Positions 9,095 to 17,651 of a DNA stretch of 64,000 nucleotides are shown one piece after another. The translations under genes were made by a program, and so were the position numbers. The stretch lies in contig JAJPGV010000049.1 in the NCBI GenBank assembly GCA_021325635.1, positions 1-64,000 of the forward strand, given 5' to 3'. The notes under the pieces were generated by a model, which made no database searches, was not told the origin of the DNA, and was given only the letters and a program-made list of their open reading frames with translations. The stretch is from Chloroflexota bacterium. GTDB taxonomy: Bacteria; Chloroflexota; JAJPGV01. Each line of letters begins with the position of its first letter. The first letter of the stretch is position 1.

Positions 9095-9910
9095 ATGAAC
9101 CGGTCGACAGAACCGAAGCGGCCGAGCGGCCGACACTCAGCCGGAGTCCTCGTCTATCGCGGCGGGGGCCCCCAGATGGAAGTGCTCCTCGTACATCCGT
9201 CTGGCTGGTACAACAAGAAAGCGCCCTGGAGCATCCCCAAGGGCTTGCCCGGAGAAGGCGAGTCCATGGAGCAAGCAGCGCTACGCGAGACGCTTGAAGA
9301 GGCCGGTGTCGCGCTGGATGGGCCGCTCGTTTCGCTGGAGTTCGTGACCTACAAGGGCGGTAAACAGGTGCACGGCTTTTGCGCGCCCTGCCCGGACGGC
9401 GCTGCCGCATGCTGTGCCTCCTGGGAAGTCGACCGGGCTGAGTTCTTCCCTATCAGCGAGGCGAGGCAGCTGCTGCATCCCAGCCAGCAGGAGTTCCTCG
9501 ACCGGCTGGAGCAGCACCTGAGGCATTCCATGAGCAAGACAGCCGACAGCGAAACTCCGGCTGATGCAGGCAAGCCATCGAACATGACTGAAGAGTCACC
9601 ACTCGTCCAGCGAGTGCTCGCGCTGCTGACCGCGAGTGGCATTGAGTACAAGGTGCTGCGCCATAAGCCAGTGTTCACCAGTGAGCAGGCAGCCGCGGTC
9701 CGCGGTACTCCGCTGGAGGACGGCGCTAAGGCGCTGATCTGCCATGCCGACAAGCAGATGGTGCTAATTGTCGTGCCGGCCAACCTCCAGCTTGACACCC
9801 GCGCATTCAAGAGTGCCTACGGGATCAAGAACCTCCGCATGGCGGCAGCGGACGAAGTCGAGGCGCTCGGCGCCGTTGTCGGTGGGGTGCCGCCCTTCGG
9901 ACAGACATAG
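9095..9910 (+). CDS. NUDIX hydrolase fused to YbaK/ProX-type deacylase domain (frameshifted)
   Basis: Residues 1-145 are a NUDIX domain (Nudix box within GLPGEGESMEQAALRETLEE). After a short linker, residues 165-271 are the first two thirds of a YbaK/aminoacyl-tRNA deacylase domain, reaching the VPPFG motif. The frame then stops at 9908-9910. The missing end of the YbaK domain is present immediately downstream in another frame (see next entry), so one base has been lost near 9898-9902. ATG 9095 begins the conserved NUDIX N-terminus. The NUDIX part alone should be functional; the fusion of the two hydrolases is unusual. Confidence 0.85.
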   Translation: MNRSTEPKRPSGRHSAGVLVYRGGGPQMEVLLVHPSGWYNKKAPWSIPKGLPGEGESMEQAALRETLEEAGVALDGPLVSLEFVTYKGGKQVHGFCAPCPDGAAACCASWEVDRAEFFPISEARQLLHPSQQEFLDRLEQHLRHSMSKTADSETPADAGKPSNMTEESPLVQRVLALLTASGIEYKVLRHKPVFTSEQAAAVRGTPLEDGAKALICHADKQMVLIVVPANLQLDTRAFKSAYGIKNLRMAAADEVEALGAVVGGVPPFGQT

Positions 9911-10059
9911 ACCTACAGACTTATGCGGATGAGGGGATCGCCGCGCGAACTACGTTGTCGTTCAATGCCGGGAGCCGGACCACCTCCATGATCCTTGCCG
10001 CGAAGGACTACCTCCAGATCGAGCAGCCGATCATCGGGCGGTTCGCCGTCGCAGAGTGA
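9896..10059 (+). pseudogene. Detached C-terminal end of the YbaK domain
   Basis: In the -1 frame relative to the upstream gene, the sequence reads TYADEGIAARTTLSFNAGSR and ends QPIIGRFAVAE with a TGA at 10057-10059. This is the expected C-terminus of the YbaK fold (FNAG motif). No start codon or ribosome site of its own is seen. A single inserted base between about 9898 and 9905 would give one continuous NUDIX-YbaK protein ending at 10059. Confidence 0.8.
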
Positions 10060-10248
10060 CGCCGCGTCACGCTCCCCGAGAGTGAAGCCACGATGCGGAC
10101 CTAGTTAAGCTGAAGCCGACGGTCAGGTCAGCCCTGGCTGGCCCGTGAAGCTTCGGTCGAGCGCGGCCACGGCAGGCTGTGGAAAAAGGCCTCCAGAGCG
10201 CGCTCCCGGGGATAGCGCCAGCGGTAACGCGCTGGTTACCGTCTGGTC

Positions 10249-10277
10249 TTGAATACTGTACAGATGTGCAGTATTAT
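10249..10277 (+). promoter_or_regulatory. Sigma70-type promoter, leaderless
   Basis: TTGAAT (10249-10254), a 17-nt spacer and TATTAT (10272-10277). The expected transcription start falls at about 10284-10285, on the ATG of the downstream small gene, so its mRNA would be leaderless. Confidence 0.65.
10254..10273. promoter_or_regulatory. LexA-like palindromic operator
   Basis: A 20-bp imperfect palindrome, TACTGTA...TGCAGTA, lies between the -35 and -10 hexamers. It matches 16 of 20 positions of the E. coli LexA consensus. The position is typical of a repressor that blocks RNA polymerase. Whether this organism's LexA recognises such a site is unknown; another dimeric repressor is possible. Confidence 0.5.
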
Positions 10278-10284
10278 GGCCCCT

Positions 10285-10455
10285 ATGAAACCCCTGTTCG
10301 TGCTGCATCTCCGGCTCGAGGCCATCGGGGTCATCCCCTGGTCCGTGTTCTCGTTCGATGCACTCGAGCGACTGAAGCGAGACATCGACGCCGGCGAACT
10401 TGGAGCCGCGTCGATTCTCGAGCTCGAAGATAAGCAGCTCCAGGAGGCCGCGTGA
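10285..10455 (+). CDS. Small protein of unknown function (56 aa)
   Basis: Reads MKPLFVLHLRLEAIGVIPWS and then an acidic helix-rich C-terminus. No family recognised. The ATG at 10285 coincides with the predicted transcription start. The stop codon overlaps the start of the next gene (ATGA), so the three small genes from 10285 to 10980 form one operon under the LexA-like site. Confidence 0.6.
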   Translation: MKPLFVLHLRLEAIGVIPWSVFSFDALERLKRDIDAGELGAASILELEDKQLQEAA

Positions 10456-10622
10456 TGTCTGAGCTTGTCACGTGCCAATGCTGTCGTGACAGAGTTCCGG
10501 TGACCGAGGCCGCGCCTGCCGGGAAGCGGGCTTGGAAATGCGACGTGTGTGCCCGGACCTGCCCGCTCATCGGGCGGTGTCAGAAGCCGGCCAGCACGCC
10601 AGCCACCTCTGCGGAGGAGTAA
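10455..10622 (+). CDS. Small zinc-ribbon protein (55 aa)
   Basis: Short protein with cysteine pairs CQCC near residues 7-10 and CDVC near 29-32, plus two more Cys (CPLIGRC), which suggests a zinc ribbon or double knuckle. Its start overlaps the previous stop and it has a strong ribosome site for the next gene at its 3' end (GGAGGAG). Function unknown; it may bind nucleic acid or a partner protein. Confidence 0.65.
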   Translation: MSELVTCQCCRDRVPVTEAAPAGKRAWKCDVCARTCPLIGRCQKPASTPATSAEE

Positions 10623-10623
10623 C

Positions 10624-10980
10624 GTGGCGGCGGCGAAGTGGTACAGAGGCTGGATCGCCGTCGGAGGCGAATGCCGGGTAATGGCATCGACTGGCGGTAT
10701 GCCGTGGGTTCTGGCCGCCGATCCTGCCGAATTTCCCGACCGAGCGAACGATGCCAAATCGTTCAACTGGGGCGTGCCCAGCCGTGCCACGTACGTGCTT
10801 GCCCGGACACTGCTCGTGGATGCCCTTGGACGCGAAGCCGCCGATCGGCTCGACACAGGTCAGTTCATGGCCGAAGTGCTTGTGCATTTCGCTAAGGGTC
10901 CGGATTGGCAGCTGAACACAAATCAGATTGCGCGCTGGGCAGAGTCAACACCGTCCAAAACGAGTGAGGTTGCCGAGTAG
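10624..10980 (+). CDS. DUF6166-like protein
   Basis: 118 aa. The GTG start has GGAGGAG 5 nt upstream. The segment KSFNWGVPSRATYVLARTLL followed by LGREAADRL, a VLVHFAKGPDWQLNTNQI run and a closing ARW matches the DUF6166 pattern of small proteins common on plasmids, phages and islands. Function unknown. It is the last gene of the LexA-like-controlled operon, unless transcription continues into the protease gene 33 bp later. Confidence 0.6.
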   Translation: MAAAKWYRGWIAVGGECRVMASTGGMPWVLAADPAEFPDRANDAKSFNWGVPSRATYVLARTLLVDALGREAADRLDTGQFMAEVLVHFAKGPDWQLNTNQIARWAESTPSKTSEVAE

Positions 10981-11013
10981 CCGCTCCTGCAGGTATGTTG
11001 TCCCCGACTCGCC

Positions 11014-11826
11014 ATGGCTGTTAGTTCGCAAGAACTTTTTGATCGCTACAAGGATTGCGTCGGGTGCGTCTTTGTTCTCGACAATAAGGGGGACGAACAC
11101 ACAGGCGCCGCCTTTTACATCGGCGATGGCTATTTCGCAACGGCTCGCCACGTTGTCGACGAGAAGCAATCCATCACCTTGAGCTCACCGACGCAGATGC
11201 TGACGAACACCGGATCCACGCCCAAGCGGATATTGCTTCCCAGCACAGCGCATGCTGACGTAGCGATTATTGAAGGCCAACCCGAGTCCATCCCGATACG
11301 CCACGTCTGGGTCGGCGACAACGTGAAGCAGCTGAAAGAAATCGTCGGAGGCGCTGTCCCCCTGGGTGGTGAGACCGTGGATTGGCTCGATCCGAAGCTG
11401 ATGCTGTCGAAGGCCGTTGCCTTTGGTTATCCGCCCATACCGGTTACGACCACTACCGGGCTTGTCGTGGTCACGACCGAAGTGAATGCCCTGGTCACCA
11501 AATACAACGCACCGCACCAGCACTTTGTCGTCTCCATGATCCCTCGGAAGGGTTTCAGCGGAGGACCTCTGATTAGCGAATACGGCTACTTACTCGGGAT
11601 CATCATTGAGGGTTTGCAGGAGCAGGACCAAGCGCCTGAAACCGGCTTCGCGGTGGCAGTGAGCGTCGATCCCCTTCTGGATCTCCTGTGGGAGCACGGG
11701 ATCAAACTGAGCGGCGAAAACGGTGATCTGCTCGAGCAGCTGTGGAACCCTGGCTTCTATGAGAGCGAGGGGGTTGGGTTTGGCTCTGCCAGTGGGAAGG
11801 CGGAACTTGTAATCGCGTTGTCGTAG
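11014..11826 (+). CDS. Trypsin-like (S1C/HtrA-type) serine protease
   Basis: A chymotrypsin-fold protease with the full triad: His46 in ATARHVV, Asp82 in HADVAII and Ser182 in GFSGGPL. There is no signal peptide, transmembrane segment or PDZ domain, so it should act in the cytoplasm. Cytoplasmic trypsin-like proteases of this size are found as components of defence and stress systems. It is convergent with the SIR2 gene (26 bp between stops). Confidence 0.85.
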   Translation: MAVSSQELFDRYKDCVGCVFVLDNKGDEHTGAAFYIGDGYFATARHVVDEKQSITLSSPTQMLTNTGSTPKRILLPSTAHADVAIIEGQPESIPIRHVWVGDNVKQLKEIVGGAVPLGGETVDWLDPKLMLSKAVAFGYPPIPVTTTTGLVVVTTEVNALVTKYNAPHQHFVVSMIPRKGFSGGPLISEYGYLLGIIIEGLQEQDQAPETGFAVAVSVDPLLDLLWEHGIKLSGENGDLLEQLWNPGFYESEGVGFGSASGKAELVIALS

Positions 11827-11852
11827 CAGTTTTCTGCCAGGCACAGTAGGTG

Positions 11853-13664
11853 CTAGCCTGCTCCGAACAGGGTTACCCACGTAGCGAAATCGCCGAGGTA
11901 TATCCGAGGCCGGAACTCGTTGACCCACTCACGGTAGGCCTTCAGCAGATTTGATTCGAGATAGGAACGGCTTTGCAGGAGACCAGGGTTTGCGAGGGCC
12001 TGCGAGAGCGGGTCCGATTCATCCAGTAGTTGGGCGAATAGTCGCTCGACGGGTGTTCCGTCCTGGCCGATTTTGAAGAAGAACATGCCGACATGCGGAC
12101 GCTTGCCACGTGCGCCATCCCATTGCAGGAGGGCGATAAGTGCATCGAACTGTTCGAGTAACTCCGCCAGTTGCTCCTCTACGGGTATCCAGGTCTTCAA
12201 CAGGCGGCGTAGACGTTGTGCAAGGTAGAGGTTGGCTCCCCAATTGTTGACGCTCCTGTCCAGTCGGGCTGCTGGGGACCCACGCAGAACAGTGGTGGGA
12301 TGAAGGCGAACCCACAATGGCTCCGGCTGGCCGCCGACGGCTCGGACTCGAACCGTCAGAAGATCGCGGAGCGCCGTGTGTCTTCCGGCCGCCATCATGG
12401 CAATGCCAGCCGTGTACAGGCACAGCAGCGCCGGATAACCCAACAAACCAACCAGGACCGGATCGCCGTCGACATTAGCTGGAGGGGTGAGTTGCGCAAA
12501 GCACATCTGTAGAAGGGGAAGCTCCTGGTCCCCTGCGCCAAAGGTGCCGATGATGGCTACGATCGGCAGAACAGCCTCGAGCGCCGTCTCCAACCGGCTT
12601 AGTCGATCACGGTAGAACCTGTCGTCGAAGTCGGGTTCATCCCTGAGGCCATACGGCTGGTTGGTCTGACTCCGGATCTCAGCGACGACGCCATCGCAGA
12701 GATGCGTGAGCAGCTCGCGAAGCTCGATGCGATTGGTACCCGGTGCACGCAGAAGGCGCTTTGCCTGAGCTAGAGCGAGGGCTGGGCTCACGGGCGATTG
12801 CGCCCGCGCTGACGCAAGGTCGAGCACGTGTTGCTCGATTCCCGTCCATAGCGCATCAGCACTTACCCCGCTTATGACCTGGGCATCCCGCCGCTGGATG
12901 ACATCCTGCGACAGCGGCGACGCCGTAGTGTGCACGAGCCAAAACCATGAGTACCGTCGCGTGGCGCCACGCATAAGGACCTCGCGCAGTGCGATATCCC
13001 AGTCCGCCGACCAGCCGCATACGACGGCCCCGTACTCGTCGAACACCCGTTGAAGCAGCCGTTTCATAGCGGGTGCATAGACGCTGAGCTCGCCCTGTGT
13101 ATTGAGCAGGCGCGTATCGAGGTAGTCGCCGCTCACCTTAATCACCGTGCATCGAGCCTTATCCAGGGGCTCCGCCCCGCGGATGAGATCTGGATGGTAA
13201 ATAACTGACGGTACGACGCCCTCGTCCACGAGCGCGGTTTCATGCAACCGTTCCTGGTTCGTGGTGACGATCACACGGATATAGCCGTCCCGGGACAAGC
13301 GGGCGATAGCTCTGTGCGCCTCCGTCGGCATCTTCAAGCCCTGTTCGCGCTCCTCCGGGGTTGGCTCAAAAAACGGTTTCAGCAGAGCCTGGCGCTCAGC
13401 CGTAGTGCGGGCAAGCCGCCGCATAACCTCGCCATAAATCGCCTCTCCGATGTTGCCTCTCCACCATTCAGGGGGGTCGCTGCCGGCGTCCGCCCCATTT
13501 CGCTTCGCGTAGGTGCGGATCAGCTGATCCATGACTTGCTGGCCTGTCGGAATGCCGGCTTCGCGCGAAATTCCAGAGCCAGTCAGTGCGACGTACGTTC
13601 CAGGGCTGTGGAATACGGCGAGGGCCGCATTAACAATCGCTTCGCCGGTGAATCCGCTAGCCAC
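11853..13664 (-). CDS. SIR2-domain anti-phage effector (NADase-type)
   Basis: 603 aa. The N-terminal 290 or so residues form a SIR2-family Rossmann domain: LTGSGISREAGIP (NAD-binding GxGxS), VTTNQERLHE and VCGWSADWDIAL. The remaining 300 residues are helical and unrecognised and probably act as sensor or oligomerisation region. Stand-alone SIR2 proteins of this layout deplete NAD+ during phage infection. The catalytic Asn and the downstream region fit an NADase rather than a protein deacetylase, which would carry a zinc finger. Confidence 0.8.
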   Translation of the reverse strand: MASGFTGEAIVNAALAVFHSPGTYVALTGSGISREAGIPTGQQVMDQLIRTYAKRNGADAGSDPPEWWRGNIGEAIYGEVMRRLARTTAERQALLKPFFEPTPEEREQGLKMPTEAHRAIARLSRDGYIRVIVTTNQERLHETALVDEGVVPSVIYHPDLIRGAEPLDKARCTVIKVSGDYLDTRLLNTQGELSVYAPAMKRLLQRVFDEYGAVVCGWSADWDIALREVLMRGATRRYSWFWLVHTTASPLSQDVIQRRDAQVISGVSADALWTGIEQHVLDLASARAQSPVSPALALAQAKRLLRAPGTNRIELRELLTHLCDGVVAEIRSQTNQPYGLRDEPDFDDRFYRDRLSRLETALEAVLPIVAIIGTFGAGDQELPLLQMCFAQLTPPANVDGDPVLVGLLGYPALLCLYTAGIAMMAAGRHTALRDLLTVRVRAVGGQPEPLWVRLHPTTVLRGSPAARLDRSVNNWGANLYLAQRLRRLLKTWIPVEEQLAELLEQFDALIALLQWDGARGKRPHVGMFFFKIGQDGTPVERLFAQLLDESDPLSQALANPGLLQSRSYLESNLLKAYREWVNEFRPRIYLGDFATWVTLFGAG

Positions 13665-13840
13665 GACGGTATGAACCCTATCCCATCAAACGGAGCTCGC
13701 CACCGTTGCAGGACAAGGCCACCGCCTCACGCTCGCGTCTCGGAAGCTGCCCCGCAGAGCGCTTTGGTTGTTTACCTGACCAGGCAAGCGCACGGCGCGA
13801 TATGCTTTCTAGATCAAGTGGTCTAGGAGCAGATCACCGA

Positions 13841-14374
13841 ATGGCGATCAATTTGAAAGAATATGTGGAGATGCGCGTCGCAGCGGGTTTTTGCGAGCAT
13901 CTGACGCGCACCGGGGTGGCTCTCAGCAACTTGCGACACAACCCAAACGATCCGCCTGATGCATTAATCGATTGTCCGGAAGGCGTCTGCGGAATCGAGC
14001 ATGCCGCGGCTCACTATAACGGCCGGGAGGCGGCGAATATCTCTGCTGTCCTCCGCAACACCCCGGCAAAGTCAGAGCGGTGGCTCAGGCCAGGAGAGGA
14101 TTGGAGAGTTGCCGCCCGTCGAATGCCGGTTCTTGTTAACTTCACTGACGACCTCATCTCAAACCTGCAAAGAACCCTTGAGGTTCACGCCCAAAAGCAA
14201 TACGGCATACCGACGTACTTGGTGCTCGACGCGACCATGGCTTCTCTAACAGTCGCTGATGAGGGACCCAGCCTTGCAGCTGAGCTCGTCTTACCTCCAA
14301 ACAGCACGTTTCTGGCCGTTTACCTAGCGCTCACAACGAACGGAACTGCCGATATGGAGTTCTTTCAGGTTTAA
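13841..14374 (+). CDS. Protein of unknown function, possibly nuclease-like (177 aa)
   Basis: ATG 13841 follows a region with CTAGA...TCTAG inverted repeats. The N-terminal half contains PPDALIDCPEGVCGIEHAAAHY, which has the D-x(n)-E spacing of some PD-(D/E)XK folds but no clear Lys. I do not recognise the family. The gene lies between the SIR2 effector and two further unknowns on the same strand. Confidence 0.55.
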   Translation: MAINLKEYVEMRVAAGFCEHLTRTGVALSNLRHNPNDPPDALIDCPEGVCGIEHAAAHYNGREAANISAVLRNTPAKSERWLRPGEDWRVAARRMPVLVNFTDDLISNLQRTLEVHAQKQYGIPTYLVLDATMASLTVADEGPSLAAELVLPPNSTFLAVYLALTTNGTADMEFFQV

Positions 14375-14384
14375 CGAGGCCATA

Positions 14385-14999
14385 TTGGTTGAAACATCAT
14401 CGACCAACGCAGCGGCAGGGAGAAACTGCCTAAACTGCGGCTTCTTGTGCCGCCGCGACACCGTGAATCCGCACCTGTCGGAATATCGGGAGATCACTCA
14501 AGAGGACCGTGCATCGGCACGTTTCATCCGGCACGAGAGGATGGACGGGCCGTTGTTCGTCTGGTGCTACCGGAGCATCCCTATCGCGGACGAGATCTGC
14601 AGCCGTTCAGGATTCGATCAGCATCCTCTTCCGGATGCACCAGATCGGCCGGCAAAGCAAAATGCGGCAGCGCTCGAGGTATTCGCGGCTCACGAGGGGT
14701 GCTCTCGTTGGTTCGAATACTTACCAGGGCTTGACCCAAAAGAACACCTTGCCGAGCTTCGCCTACATGAGTTTCATGAAGCTCTGGCGCAGCAGCGGCG
14801 GGATTCAGACAGAGCGCTGGCCGCGTCGAATACTGCCTCCAACTGGAGGATCGCTATAGCGAGCATGGTGGTAGCCGCAATCCTCGCGGGTGCCCAGATC
14901 TGGATTGCGAGCCATCCGCCCGTGACGCAGCCCGATCGTGGCTATCCGACTCCGTCCGTATCCTCTGCCCCTCCAACTCAGACTGACCAGTCAAAGTAG
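14385..14999 (+). CDS. Membrane-anchored protein with N-terminal Cys pair (204 aa)
   Basis: TTG start 10 bp after the previous stop, with AACGAGG upstream. The N-terminus has NCLNCGFLCRR (zinc-knuckle-like), a Glu/Arg-rich middle, and one transmembrane helix near residues 153-175 (IAIASMVVAAILAGAQIWIA), followed by a Pro/Thr-rich tail. It is probably co-transcribed with the gene at 13841. Family not recognised. Confidence 0.6.
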   Translation: MVETSSTNAAAGRNCLNCGFLCRRDTVNPHLSEYREITQEDRASARFIRHERMDGPLFVWCYRSIPIADEICSRSGFDQHPLPDAPDRPAKQNAAALEVFAAHEGCSRWFEYLPGLDPKEHLAELRLHEFHEALAQQRRDSDRALAASNTASNWRIAIASMVVAAILAGAQIWIASHPPVTQPDRGYPTPSVSSAPPTQTDQSK

Positions 15000-15130
15000 G
15001 AGACCTCATTGAAGCATTTTGGCGACGCGCGGAGAGTTCGGGGTGATCTCAAGGGCACGACACCTGACTCAGGCCGTGTCAGCAAATTCGCCAGACTATC
15101 GCGGCCCGAGCAGGCCCGCAACCAGACAAC

Positions 15131-16075
15131 ATGACCAAACACCCTCTGGATGGTTGCCTAGCGAAGTTGAGCCGGGCTCAGACACACTACCAGCAGCTAG
15201 GTGACGAGGTTGCTCGGTTCTTAGAGTTGAAGCCTTATCGCGTCGTTATCAAGACCGACTACGCGTCTCGGACAAAGAGAGGAGTCGTGACAGTTGGACA
15301 AGCCCTACCGGACACGATCAGCCTTCTCGCCGGCGACCTGGTCCATAACCTTCGGTCTGCCCTCGACCTTCTCGCATGTCGCCTCGTGGAGCTGAATACC
15401 GGGGATCACACCTTGCGACGCCGCGCGAAACCTCAGTTCCCTATCTTTTGTGACCCTGACGAGTACTCGATTAGGGGGGCTGCCATGGTTCGCGGAGCCC
15501 CTGATGCTGCTTGCGCCCTGATCGAGCAACTCCAGCCTTTTTCACCAAAGAACGGCCCTTGGGATAATCCTTGCGCCTCAACGCCCAAGCGTCATCCACT
15601 GTGGGTCTTGCATTCGCTAGACATCGTTGACAAGCACAACGACCTCAATGTCGTCGGCTGCGCTAGATCCGTGCCCTACATCAATATCAGCAATGGCGGA
15701 ATGCAGTGGCTCGGCGGGTCGGGCGGGCTCACGTCGATTGGAATCACTTACAAAGGTGAGATGCTCTCGCCAGAACTCCACATGCCGAGCAAGGTCAACT
15801 GGCCGATCCAGGAAGGCGCGGAGTTGTGGCTCGTCAAGTTCCCGCAGCATGACATCGCGATGCAAGTTGAAGACGGCTCGAGCTTCGACCTCGCCATAGA
15901 GCAGCAAGACCCGCCAGATGTGCCTCAAACGCTGATGGAGACGATGACCACCCTCGGAAACACCGTCATCAACGTCGTGAACGCCTTCGCCCCGTTCTTT
16001 CCGCCATTACCCTCACCGCCAAAAGACGACAAGTGCGAGGGCTTATCGCAGTCTGGAGACGCGCAGTCCCGCTAG
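15131..16075 (+). CDS. Conserved protein of unknown function (314 aa)
   Basis: Contains AGDLVHNLRSALDLLACRLV near residue 67-86 and FPIFCDPDEY, a combination seen in a widespread uncharacterised bacterial family. There is no signal peptide or membrane segment until a hydrophobic stretch near the C-terminus. It follows the two unknowns on the same strand after a 131-bp gap. No function is proposed. Confidence 0.65.
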   Translation: MTKHPLDGCLAKLSRAQTHYQQLGDEVARFLELKPYRVVIKTDYASRTKRGVVTVGQALPDTISLLAGDLVHNLRSALDLLACRLVELNTGDHTLRRRAKPQFPIFCDPDEYSIRGAAMVRGAPDAACALIEQLQPFSPKNGPWDNPCASTPKRHPLWVLHSLDIVDKHNDLNVVGCARSVPYINISNGGMQWLGGSGGLTSIGITYKGEMLSPELHMPSKVNWPIQEGAELWLVKFPQHDIAMQVEDGSSFDLAIEQQDPPDVPQTLMETMTTLGNTVINVVNAFAPFFPPLPSPPKDDKCEGLSQSGDAQSR

Positions 16076-16256
16076 TGCCTTGGCGCTGGACGTATGAAGG
16101 TCGGTAACGAGGACGGCGGTGGAGTGCGCCATGTGCGCTCCCGTGGCTGGGTGTTCTTGGACCAGCAACTAAAGCAACCACTTTCGCGTGGCCGCTGCCT
16201 CTACTGCCGTTGTGGCCTTGCGTGCGGCGCCGCCTCACGGCAGCGGCATTACCCGC

Positions 16257-17432
16257 CTAAGCTGCCCCTGTTGGCTGGACTGATCGGAGCATGGCGATAG
16301 TCAGAAGCCAGACGTCCATCAGTCTGAAATGTTCCTGAACCACGAGCCGCTGCAAAGCGTCGAGCGTGATTTCGCCAGCCGAGTTGCCAAAGTTCTCTCG
16401 GACCCGCTTCGACCAGTAATGCAGTTCACCCTCGCGCATATCGCGCAAACCAAGACTGGTGTATTCCTCGGCATTCCTCTTCCAATCGGCCCAATACCGC
16501 GGTGTTTCAGCCCCCGTAGCCCCAATCAGCTGGTCGAGGTGATTGATGCGGCCCGCCCACCGGTTTGGCCAGCCCTTCGGGTGCCTGGCATCAAACCACG
16601 GAGCAAGGATGTTGTTGAGGATTTTGTCCCAGCCTGCCCGAATGCGAATTACCAGATTTTTTAGGTGTAACTCCATGCGCAAGTCGGCAAAGCTCAGCAC
16701 GCGCCGGTAAACCATCCCTTGCTGATTGACGGGTGCCACGGGCGGCGTGCGCTCCTTCTGTGCCGCACCGACTAGAAGCCACTCCTCCAGGATCCAGGTG
16801 GCGTTGACCAAGTAGTCCTCAATCCCCGCAAAGAATTTGTCCAGAATTAGGTGCTCCGGGGCATGCACCGCATCGAAGAAGCGCCCGTATTCAAGCGCCG
16901 TCAAGTCGTCTACTTTCGCGTTGCCCGGTCCGTACTTCCCCATCTGAATGCGCGTCACTTCGCCGGTGGCCGGGTCGGCGTGCTCGATGGCTTCAGGATG
17001 CCGAAGGTAATTCCAGGGGCACCGTTCCGGGTCGAGTTCCCATCGACCAAGCTCCTCTTGATGGCGTATGCAAGACTCCAGCAGACCACGACGATCTTCA
17101 GGTACCAGCGGCACAATCGTGCGCACTGCTTGGAGCCGATTGTCGGGTTCAACGAAATCGAAGGCGATTCCGAGGAGGCGTGGATGCAGCCCTCGGTCCA
17201 AGAACCCTGCTCGATTGACCGACAGCACAGCTAGATTCAGCGCACGACCTGGAGCCAATGGTCCCAGTGTTTCATTGGCCCCGCCCGGTGCTTGAGTCGG
17301 AGTTGTCGCTCGATGCCCGACAGGTTTAGCTTGTGGCCTGGCTGTCGAATTGCCCGGTTTCTTATTTCTTCGCGGTTTCTGAGGCTTGGGTGTCAAGCGC
17401 TTGTTCTTTGGCATGACAATCGACATTGGCAT
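16257..17432 (-). CDS. Protein of unknown function (391 aa)
   Basis: The first 50 or so residues are Lys/Pro/Arg-rich and probably disordered. The rest is a helical domain with many aromatic residues (for example RCPWNYLRHPEAIEHA and LHYWSKRVRENFGNSAGE). I do not recognise the family. Three in-frame ATGs (17432, 17426, 17414) could start it. It is separated from the long minus-strand operon by the terminator at 17577. Confidence 0.6.
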   Translation of the reverse strand: MPMSIVMPKNKRLTPKPQKPRRNKKPGNSTARPQAKPVGHRATTPTQAPGGANETLGPLAPGRALNLAVLSVNRAGFLDRGLHPRLLGIAFDFVEPDNRLQAVRTIVPLVPEDRRGLLESCIRHQEELGRWELDPERCPWNYLRHPEAIEHADPATGEVTRIQMGKYGPGNAKVDDLTALEYGRFFDAVHAPEHLILDKFFAGIEDYLVNATWILEEWLLVGAAQKERTPPVAPVNQQGMVYRRVLSFADLRMELHLKNLVIRIRAGWDKILNNILAPWFDARHPKGWPNRWAGRINHLDQLIGATGAETPRYWADWKRNAEEYTSLGLRDMREGELHYWSKRVRENFGNSAGEITLDALQRLVVQEHFRLMDVWLLTIAMLRSVQPTGAA

Positions 17433-17510
17433 ATCCGGCGCGAATGGCGCCTGAACAACCTAAATTTTGACGTGCGAGATTAGTAATCCAGCATCGTTGT
17501 CGCCCGCCGC

Positions 17511-17534
17511 CAGCAGCAGCAGCAGCAGCAGCAG
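17511..17534 (+). repeat. (CAG)8 trinucleotide repeat
   Basis: Eight perfect CAG units in the gap between the terminator and the gene at 16257-17432. They do not appear to lie in a real gene. Such a tract is prone to length change by slippage. Confidence 0.9.
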
Positions 17535-17576
17535 CCAGCACCAAATCACAGCCGTCTTGCTGTTTTCGGGCAGCAA

Positions 17577-17605
17577 AAAAGACCGGCTCATGCAGCCAGT
17601 CTTTC
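17577..17605 (-). terminator. Intrinsic terminator of the long minus-strand operon
   Basis: AAGACTGGCT / AGCCGGTCTT stem (one mismatch) with a 5-nt loop, followed on the minus strand by a run of six T. It lies about 50 bp after the last gene of the operon. The plus strand also ends in a short T-rich tract, so it may work in both directions. Confidence 0.85.
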
Positions 17606-17651
17606 TTGCCCTCTCCCCAGCCCGCGTCGCGAGCCGAGGCCATGATACTGC

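Noticed and set aside
17362-17643. 93-codon minus-strand frame through the CAG repeat (poly-Ala)
   Set aside because: It crosses the terminator hairpin and the 5' end of the next gene, and its core is only the repeat translated.
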